From Ignavibacteriales bacterium (GTDB taxonomy: Bacteria > Bacteroidota > Ignavibacteria > Ignavibacteriales > Ignavibacteriaceae), in NCBI GenBank assembly GCA_016700155.1, contig CP065001.1:2480001-2544000 (forward strand): a stretch of 64,000 nt of DNA. The letters run 5' to 3'. Shown one piece after another: positions 51,787-58,651 of this stretch. Position 1 is the first letter of the stretch. Every line of letters begins with the position of its first letter. A program made the translations under genes and the position numbers. Below the pieces are notes generated by a model, which saw only the letters and a list, made by a program, of their open reading frames with translations, ran no database searches and was not told the DNA's origin.

Positions 51787-53372
51787 CTCTTCAAATATTT
51801 CTTAATCTCAGAAATGTTTTCTGCTATATCAGCCTCATACTTCAAGACTTTCTCCATAATTACATCCGGTTTTTCATAAACAATTTCTTCATACTCAATA
51901 GGTTTGTAACGGGAGATGGAAAGATCGTACTTGTTTTCTCTTATATCTTTAACATCAACACAAATCCATTTCTTTTTGTCATGCTGAACTTGTTTCAGCA
52001 TCTTCTTTGCTTCCTTAGATTCCGAAACAGATGCAGATCCCGAAACAAGTTCGGGATGACCTTCGGTCAGTTCAGGATGACGATCCTTCTCTTTCCACTT
52101 TGCTAAAATATCCGGTATATCATTCTTATCTGTTTTATTTCTTTTATCATCGAGTGTAAAACCATCTGCTTCCATATCGTAGAACCAGACATTATCTGTA
52201 ATACCACCTTTCTGAAAAATAACAACGGCAGTAGAAACTCCTGCATACGGCTTAAACACTCCTGAAGGCATTGAGATTATTCCTTCAAGCTTGCAGTTAT
52301 CAATAAGAATTTTGCGGATATCAATGTGCGTTTTGCTCGTTCCGAATAAAACTCCATCGGGCACAATAACCGCTGCTCTTCCTCCTGTTACAAGAAGGTC
52401 ATAAATAAGCTCAACAAAAAGCAGCTCTGTTTTTTTCGTTTTTGTTTTGAATCTCTGATTAACATCGTTCTCGTCTATTGAACCCTTAAACGGAGGATTT
52501 GCAAGAACAATATTGTAAAGCTCTTTTTCATTATAAGATTTAGAAAGTGTATCTGTGTATTTGATATTCGGATTATCAATTCCGTGAAGCATCAGGTTCA
52601 TTGCACCGATGCGTGTCATTGTGGAATCGAAGTCGTAACCGGTTAGTGCGTGAGTTTTAAGAAACTTAAAAAGTTTTTTATCTGTAATCTTATCGCCAAT
52701 CAGGTGATGCGGCATTCCTTCTTCATCGTAATCGAGAACATCCTTGCTTGTATTCTGTTCGAGTATGTGCATATAAGCATTGAATAAAAATCCCGAAGTT
52801 CCGCAGGCAGGATCGCAAATCCTGTCACCTATTTTCGGATCAACAAGCTTTACCATCATCCTGATAATATGACGCGGGGTTCTGAACTGTCCATTGCGAC
52901 CTGATTGAGAAATCCGGCTCAATAAGTATTCATATATATCGCCCTGAACATCAACATTCTGTTCACTTATTTGAAGGTCTTCAATAATATTAACTGCTTC
53001 CTGAAGGAGAGTTGCTTTCGGGATCTGAAAGTATGCATCTTGCATATGCTGTGTGAATGTACTCGTTTCCCCTCCTAAATTTCTTAGAAATTCAAACACG
53101 ACATTGTGAACGTGTTTTAGCATCTGATCACCGGGTAAATGAGACCAATGCGACCATCGGCAATCTTCATTGCCTTTATATAACGACGTGAATTTTTCAT
53201 TCCTTCTTTTAGCCATTGCAGCATTTGAGTTGTCATTATCCTCAAGACGTTTTAAGAAGATGAGGTAAGACATCTGCTCAATAGCTGTAAGTGGATTAGC
53301 AATTCCACCAGCAAAGAATTTAAGCCAGAGAGAATCTATTTTTTGTTTGAGTGTTGTGGAGTTGGTGAGCAT
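51783..53372 (-). CDS. hsdM: Type I restriction-modification DNA methyltransferase HsdM, with repeat-derived insertion
   Basis: 529 residues. N-terminal HsdM helical domain, then the N6-adenine methyltransferase core: SAM-binding DPACGTSGFL (187-196) and catalytic NPPF (292-295). After the catalytic domain, KYDLSISRYK (481-490) is the usual C-terminal block. Between them residues ~431-468 (RHPELTEGHPELVSGSASVS then ESKEAKKMLKQVQHDKKK) replace what is normally a short linker; this segment is encoded by a dispersed hairpin repeat inserted in frame. The gene follows the DUF262 gene by 6 bases and overlaps hsdS. It methylates adenine to protect host DNA; whether the insertion affects activity is unknown. 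Confidence 0.95.
   Translation of the reverse strand: MLTNSTTLKQKIDSLWLKFFAGGIANPLTAIEQMSYLIFLKRLEDNDNSNAAMAKRRNEKFTSLYKGNEDCRWSHWSHLPGDQMLKHVHNVVFEFLRNLGGETSTFTQHMQDAYFQIPKATLLQEAVNIIEDLQISEQNVDVQGDIYEYLLSRISQSGRNGQFRTPRHIIRMMVKLVDPKIGDRICDPACGTSGFLFNAYMHILEQNTSKDVLDYDEEGMPHHLIGDKITDKKLFKFLKTHALTGYDFDSTMTRIGAMNLMLHGIDNPNIKYTDTLSKSYNEKELYNIVLANPPFKGSIDENDVNQRFKTKTKKTELLFVELIYDLLVTGGRAAVIVPDGVLFGTSKTHIDIRKILIDNCKLEGIISMPSGVFKPYAGVSTAVVIFQKGGITDNVWFYDMEADGFTLDDKRNKTDKNDIPDILAKWKEKDRHPELTEGHPELVSGSASVSESKEAKKMLKQVQHDKKKWICVDVKDIRENKYDLSISRYKPIEYEEIVYEKPDVIMEKVLKYEADIAENISEIKKYLKR
51976..52085. repeat. Hairpin repeat pair inserted inside hsdM
   Basis: Two inverted copies of the dispersed hairpin: 51978-51999 (minus-strand reading GCTGAA-ACAAG-TTCAGC then ATGAC) and 52039-52060 (plus-strand CCCGAA-ACAAG-TTCGGG then ATGAC), followed by a CTTCGGTCAGTTCAGGATGA unit. 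The length keeps the hsdM frame open. The 26 bases at 52035-52060 are identical to 12845-12870. Confidence 0.85.
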
Positions 53373-53378
53373 AGATTA

Positions 53379-55295
53379 TTAATATGAATTGAATTCCCAA
53401 TTATTGACTATGAAAGAATATAGTTTACTCTCTCTGTCGTTCATTTGATTCAAACTGAAATCATTGAACTTAACTAGTTCTTGTTGACATTTGAAGATGG
53501 AATCTCTGTAGCAAGGATAATCGCTTTTAGCTTTAATTTTTCTGTCACCGTCTCTTTTTAGTATGAATTTCTTTTTGCCCATACTTGAATTCCAACTTGC
53601 TGAAGCTAAGGTTAAATTTCCAATAGTATTTAATTTTTCTTCCCAAATTTTCTGTTTCCGCAATTCTTTTGGTCTATCCTTAATGTCTAATTCTTCTGCA
53701 AGAATATGTTCCACCGAAAATTTTTCAGAAAGTATGTTTAGTAAAGACAAATCAATTGGTTCTCCTAGTGTATTCCTAAGGTGCAGCTCATAATGATATA
53801 AAATATACCTTATCTCTTTAGATGCATAATTCGAATAGAAATTTTTATGCTTTATAAATAATTCAAAATCCTCATCATCAACATATGCATCTGACAAGTT
53901 TATTATTTCATTAATTAACTCTGAAAAAGCAATTTCTTTCATATATAGCTGATAAGCTAATCTATATATTGTGTTAACTCCAGCATTACTCCTTCTATTC
54001 CCAATTAGATAAACTCTGAATATATATTTTTCCAAGCAATCAAAAATATTTATTAGTATATCTTTTTTATTATAGAATCTAAGCCACGATGATATAAGAA
54101 GTGGATAAAAATTCCCAAGCCAGCTTAATGCTGTAATTTTATTCAATATTTCAGCTAAGTCGTTTTTATCTTGAGATTCATATAAATCAACAAATAACTC
54201 CTTGAGAGCAAAGAATACTTTCTCTAGACCTTTCGAATAATCTAAAACTTTGGTTATTACTTCATTACGATTATTAATTACAAGATTTCTGAAATAATTT
54301 TTGATGTTTACTAAATAATTAAAACTTTCATCGTAATCACCTCTGATTTCTTTGTCCCATAAAACATAGTGATATCTAAGTATACTATCTTCGTCGAGTT
54401 TAATCTTATTTTTCTCTAAACTTTCAAGGCATCTGAAAATTCTTCCATATATTTCTTCAACTTCTTTGAGTGATTTTTCTGTTTTATTTATTTGTTCAAG
54501 AGCCTTGTTCAATTTTCTTCTGTTTTTTTGTAACGCTTCAATGTTTTCTTTTAATTTATAAGCATCCTCAGATGATAAATATATTGTGTACATTAAAAAA
54601 CTTTTCACCTTCTCAAGGTCACTAAGCGGTTTGCCCCTGTCATTTACAGTTTCAAAAATCAGGACAGCCTCATCTCGTTTTTCAACCGGATATATTACTA
54701 CTCTTGAATTATCAATTTTTTTAAGCATTGAATTAATTCCTACGATATCAAGTTGATCTAATTTTTCTTCAAAATATTTTCTTGCTTCTTTAATTCTTCT
54801 TTGAGAAGGTGTTATCGTCTCATCAGGATAATCCTCATATTTTATAATATAGTTTTGATAAAATATTGCATCCTCACCTAGTGGTTTTAGCTTTTCTAAT
54901 TCATATTTTTTCAAATAAATATTCTCACGTTCATTAAGATCTGCCTCTAGCCTTCCCTTGGATTTTTCATCATAACCATTCTCCCTTATTTTTAATTTTA
55001 ATTTTTGAATTGCTACTTTTATGAAGATGGAAGTAGTAATTGTGCGTTGTTGCCCATCAATAATTTCCCAGCGCTCAAACTCGTTAAACCCACTATCATC
55101 CTTTACTGTTCCATCAAGTCTCACTAAAATTGTTCCTAGGAAGTACTTTTTTGAATCTTCTAAATAAAAAATATCCTCCCAGAAATCTTTGAGTTGCTTT
55201 TCTTTTGTCCAAGCGTAGTTCCGTTGATATGTAGGTATTCTATATAATCTATTTGAATTAAAAAAATCATATAATGAATGTATTCCTTCTTTCAT
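53379..55295 (-). CDS. DUF262/DUF1524 protein (GmrSD/RloF-like)
   Basis: 638 residues. N-terminal DUF262: YRIPTYQRNYAW (18-29) and IIDGQQRTITTS (78-89), the ParB-like NTP-dependent motif set. Middle helical region with KRDEAVLIFETVNDRGKPLS, the usual second block. C-terminal DUF1524 HNH-type nuclease: FSVEHILAEEL near 528 and TIGNLTLASASWNSSMGKKK near 555-575 keep the His, Asn and Gly-Asn-Leu positions. Related proteins include the modification-dependent endonuclease GmrSD and RloF, found inside Type I restriction loci. It should restrict DNA, perhaps with modified bases, or act as an accessory effector. It lies 6 bases before hsdM. Confidence 0.9.
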   Translation of the reverse strand: MKEGIHSLYDFFNSNRLYRIPTYQRNYAWTKEKQLKDFWEDIFYLEDSKKYFLGTILVRLDGTVKDDSGFNEFERWEIIDGQQRTITTSIFIKVAIQKLKLKIRENGYDEKSKGRLEADLNERENIYLKKYELEKLKPLGEDAIFYQNYIIKYEDYPDETITPSQRRIKEARKYFEEKLDQLDIVGINSMLKKIDNSRVVIYPVEKRDEAVLIFETVNDRGKPLSDLEKVKSFLMYTIYLSSEDAYKLKENIEALQKNRRKLNKALEQINKTEKSLKEVEEIYGRIFRCLESLEKNKIKLDEDSILRYHYVLWDKEIRGDYDESFNYLVNIKNYFRNLVINNRNEVITKVLDYSKGLEKVFFALKELFVDLYESQDKNDLAEILNKITALSWLGNFYPLLISSWLRFYNKKDILINIFDCLEKYIFRVYLIGNRRSNAGVNTIYRLAYQLYMKEIAFSELINEIINLSDAYVDDEDFELFIKHKNFYSNYASKEIRYILYHYELHLRNTLGEPIDLSLLNILSEKFSVEHILAEELDIKDRPKELRKQKIWEEKLNTIGNLTLASASWNSSMGKKKFILKRDGDRKIKAKSDYPCYRDSIFKCQQELVKFNDFSLNQMNDRESKLYSFIVNNWEFNSY

Positions 55296-55335
55296 TCTAT
55301 TTCTCCACTAATTGTTGAACTAAAGAAAAAAATTC

Positions 55336-56538
55336 TTAATCCTTTTTAATCATAACATTATTTGCTTCCTTACCCTTTTTGCCATCTACAAGAAAATATT
55401 TCACATTATCTCCAACTTTAGGATCTTTATATCTGCAATTCTTTACGTGAAAAAAATACTGTTGAGTATCAGTATCTTTAATAAAACCAAAGCCTCGATC
55501 GCTATTATATTTAACAATGATACCTTTTCTAAAGTTTTCATATTCCTCAAGAAGTTCATTCTCATCGATAACATTATTTTTCTTTATCGTTTCAATTTTT
55601 TGTAATGCTTCTGAATAATCAACTTTATATTGCTCCTTTCTTAAATGTTGCGCAATATTAAATTCTTGAAGAGCATTTTTATATTTTTTCAACTTTTCAT
55701 AAACTAATCCAAGATGATAATGAGATTTGAATTCAGACTTTCCTTTTTTAAGAACAGCATATTTCAATTGCTGTTTGGCGTCTTCATATCTTTCCATTTT
55801 ATATAGCAATCTACCATAATGCTGACAGATGTAATCGTCCATTTGATGAAAAGGGATTGATTTATAAATTTCAGCAGCCTCATTCAACTTTTCTAAATGA
55901 CCAAGTGTTATAGCAATTTTATCTTTAACATAATTCTTCTTTAGCAATTCATCAGCTAATTGAAACTTTTCTAAGGCCTGCTCAAATTGTGTTTGTTCTA
56001 AAAATATCTTCCCACATTTATAAGGAATAAATCCATCCTCAGGTTCCAGTTTTGTTAATTTATCCGCGAGTTCAATAGCCTTACCATATTCTCCAATATC
56101 AAACAATAAATCAAATTTCAATCTAGTTATTGCTTTCTGTAGTATTAGATCAGTGCCCTTCCCATCTATAACGGAGTCAAATTCAGTAAATAATTCTGTT
56201 ACATCGTTTAATTTATTTAAAGCAATAAGGCATTTTATTTTTTCATATTTCGCCCATTGAAAATTATTCCATTTCTCAATCGCAATATTCTGCTGTTCTA
56301 AAGCCTCATTATATTTTTCTAATTCAAATAAAACCTTTCCTAATCTATAATTATACTTACTTGTTTTGGGCTGATCTTTTATAAGTCTTTCATAAATTTC
56401 TTTTGCTTCTTTATATTTTTTTAATTTACAACATACTTCGGCGAATTTTTCCAAGAGCGTTAGATTATTCCCGTCCTCAGATAATTTACTCTTTAAGGAT
56501 TTATATTCATTCTCAAGTTCTGTGAAATCTTCTTTCAT
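55336..56538 (-). CDS. TPR protein fused to a C-terminal cold-shock domain
   Basis: 400 residues. From ~15 to ~320 there are about eight tetratricopeptide units (LTLLEKFAEVCCKLKKYKEA, SKYNYRLGKVLFELEKYNEA, GFIPYKCGKIFLEQTQFEQA, SHYHLGLVYEKLKKYKNALQ). From ~336 comes a single cold-shock domain: KGIIVKYNSDRGFGFIKD and QYFFHVKNC keep the RNP1-like GFGFI and FFH RNP2-like aromatic residues. Cold-shock domains bind single-stranded RNA or DNA, so the protein may bring a protein partner to a nucleic acid. It follows the kinase-RNase HIII gene by 3 bases; the two are probably functional partners. Confidence 0.88.
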   Translation of the reverse strand: MKEDFTELENEYKSLKSKLSEDGNNLTLLEKFAEVCCKLKKYKEAKEIYERLIKDQPKTSKYNYRLGKVLFELEKYNEALEQQNIAIEKWNNFQWAKYEKIKCLIALNKLNDVTELFTEFDSVIDGKGTDLILQKAITRLKFDLLFDIGEYGKAIELADKLTKLEPEDGFIPYKCGKIFLEQTQFEQALEKFQLADELLKKNYVKDKIAITLGHLEKLNEAAEIYKSIPFHQMDDYICQHYGRLLYKMERYEDAKQQLKYAVLKKGKSEFKSHYHLGLVYEKLKKYKNALQEFNIAQHLRKEQYKVDYSEALQKIETIKKNNVIDENELLEEYENFRKGIIVKYNSDRGFGFIKDTDTQQYFFHVKNCRYKDPKVGDNVKYFLVDGKKGKEANNVMIKKD

Positions 56539-56541
56539 TTC

Positions 56542-58635
56542 TTAATCTTCAAAAATTTCTTTCGTATTCTTGAAATGTAATTTTACAATCGAAGATAATT
56601 CATCTTTCCCCAATTTTGAAAGAAGCATTTTAGCAACTTTATTCGCATCAGGACCTGCACCCTTAGGAATAATAATTCCATATTTATCCGAGTATTCTCT
56701 AATTCTCCTAGCAAACCTATCTCGTGCCAAAATTGATGCAGTAGCAACAGCAATGTTTTTTTCTGCTTTTGGTTGCTGTATTAATTCTATTTTGCGTGCT
56801 TCTTTCATTTTAGGATTTCCTGCTATTTCTAATCTTATATATGATTCATCTCCAAATTGATCAGCAATAGCAGCTTCAAAATCAAATTGTTCTGCTAAAT
56901 CTTGAATGACTCTTGCATGACACCAAGCTAGTACAGTATTTAAACCTTTTCCTTGTGCTTTCATTTTTTCAAAAAACTCATTGTATTTTAAAGGCGGTAA
57001 TTCACATATAGCTATTCTTTCCTTAAAATCAGCGAATAAAATTTTTGTAATATCTATAATTTTTGTATCAGTTAAAATTTTGCTGTCTTTCACTCCAATT
57101 TTTATTAATTCTTTTTCAATTTCTTTATCAATTAGAAATGCTGCGGCAACTAAGGGTCCAAAATAATCTCCTTTACCAGATTCATCTGAACCTACCCATT
57201 TTGTGAATGGAACAATTACTAAATCTTTTTCAAGCTTTTGTACATCACTCAGAATGTTGTTCAATAATTCTTTTATTTCATCATCAACTTTACCTCCAAA
57301 CACTATACTTAATCCTTTTTTCTCACTGTAGTATACATTTAATGTGAAATTATAATTTTTGTAACTGATAGAATACTGAGTGCCGTATTCTAAATCTTTA
57401 GTCCGTTTGAATAAAAATCCTGATTCTTCAATTAACCCCCATTTATTTTTTAATAGCTCATTAATTTGACCAATATTTGAAAATGTATTATCACCTTGTT
57501 CTACTACGACTTGTTTTTTTATCAGAGTGTTTGGATCAATTTTAAGTATTGAATAAGCAATTGTTAAAACCTTTTGTAAAAATTCTTCCGTATTTTCATC
57601 TTTAGTAGGAATTGGTGTGATTTTTATTCCATCTTTACCAGAGTATATGTTAAACTTACAACTGATAAAATCTTCACACAGTTCGAATTGAATTCCGTAC
57701 TGAATATCTTTACAAGTTTCAATCTCAATATTTTCTTTATCAAGTTTTCTTTCAAACTCATCATAAAATTTTCGCAACTTTGAATCATGAAACTGAATGG
57801 CATCCTTATGTTTTCCAAACTTGGAATATACTTTTTTAAACTTATCATAAAATTCGTTTACTGAAGAAAATCTGTTTTGTTTATCTAATCTTATTGCTTT
57901 CAAGATAAAATCACACAAAAAATATGGAGGTTTTTGCGGGCAGCTAATTAATTTTTTCGATGCATTTTCTTCAGCCTCAGAAATATTGATACGAGAAAAC
58001 CTTCCTATGCCATAAGGTAACTCGCTTGTTAACAATTGATAAAATGTAATCCCTGTCATAAAAACGTCCCAACTTTCATCACCTCGTCCCATCCAAACTT
58101 CAGGTGGTGTATACCCCTCAGTTCCACCAATTGACATATCATGTGTTAGCGGATAACTTTTTATTCTAGCTAAACCAAGATCCAATATTTTAATTGATTC
58201 TGGTTTGCCATTAACCCAAATAATATTTTGTGGTTTAATATCTCTATGCCAAGCTACTTTTTCTATCTCATAAAGTCCTTCTAGTATGAATTTCATAACC
58301 TGAATAGCTTCAAATAAATCAACTCTTCTTCTTTGAATTATTTTGTCGAGGGTTTCTCCATCTATGAACTCACTAATAATGAAATTATAATGTTCATTGA
58401 ATGGCATAATATCAAAGACACGAACAACATTAGGATGGTTGACATCCAATAACACTTTAAACCCACGATGTTCTAAGGGAAATTTTTCGGTGGGAATAAA
58501 TTTAAGTGCAACAGGTCTCTCAAAAGTTCGATCAAAAGCTTTATATACTTCACCGAATCCTCCAAAACCAACTGCTTCAATTATATCCCATCTGTCAAAA
58601 ACTGTATCACCCTTTATGAATCCTAACTGAAACAT
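56542..58635 (-). CDS. Ser/Thr protein kinase fused to RNase HIII
   Basis: 697 residues. 1-270: Hanks-type kinase with glycine loop GFGGFGEV (23-30), Lys45 in VALKF, HRDIKPQN (130-137) and DLG (152-154), DLG in place of DFG, then PPE near 177-179. About 283-465: two copies of a TBP-like DUF3378-type domain (KDIQYGIQFEL, YSGKDGIKI; KDLEYGTQYSI, YYSEKKGLSIVFGG), the substrate-binding part of RNase HIII. 478-697: RNase HIII catalytic domain with SDESGKGDYFGPL (D484, E485), IADQFGDE (D592 and nearby D596/E597) and AEKNIAVATASILARDRF. RNase HIII cuts RNA in RNA:DNA hybrids. No transmembrane segment is seen. The kinase-nuclease fusion is unusual to me. Confidence 0.92.
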   Translation of the reverse strand: MFQLGFIKGDTVFDRWDIIEAVGFGGFGEVYKAFDRTFERPVALKFIPTEKFPLEHRGFKVLLDVNHPNVVRVFDIMPFNEHYNFIISEFIDGETLDKIIQRRRVDLFEAIQVMKFILEGLYEIEKVAWHRDIKPQNIIWVNGKPESIKILDLGLARIKSYPLTHDMSIGGTEGYTPPEVWMGRGDESWDVFMTGITFYQLLTSELPYGIGRFSRINISEAEENASKKLISCPQKPPYFLCDFILKAIRLDKQNRFSSVNEFYDKFKKVYSKFGKHKDAIQFHDSKLRKFYDEFERKLDKENIEIETCKDIQYGIQFELCEDFISCKFNIYSGKDGIKITPIPTKDENTEEFLQKVLTIAYSILKIDPNTLIKKQVVVEQGDNTFSNIGQINELLKNKWGLIEESGFLFKRTKDLEYGTQYSISYKNYNFTLNVYYSEKKGLSIVFGGKVDDEIKELLNNILSDVQKLEKDLVIVPFTKWVGSDESGKGDYFGPLVAAAFLIDKEIEKELIKIGVKDSKILTDTKIIDITKILFADFKERIAICELPPLKYNEFFEKMKAQGKGLNTVLAWCHARVIQDLAEQFDFEAAIADQFGDESYIRLEIAGNPKMKEARKIELIQQPKAEKNIAVATASILARDRFARRIREYSDKYGIIIPKGAGPDANKVAKMLLSKLGKDELSSIVKLHFKNTKEIFED

Positions 58636-58651
58636 TTTATAACTCCATTGC

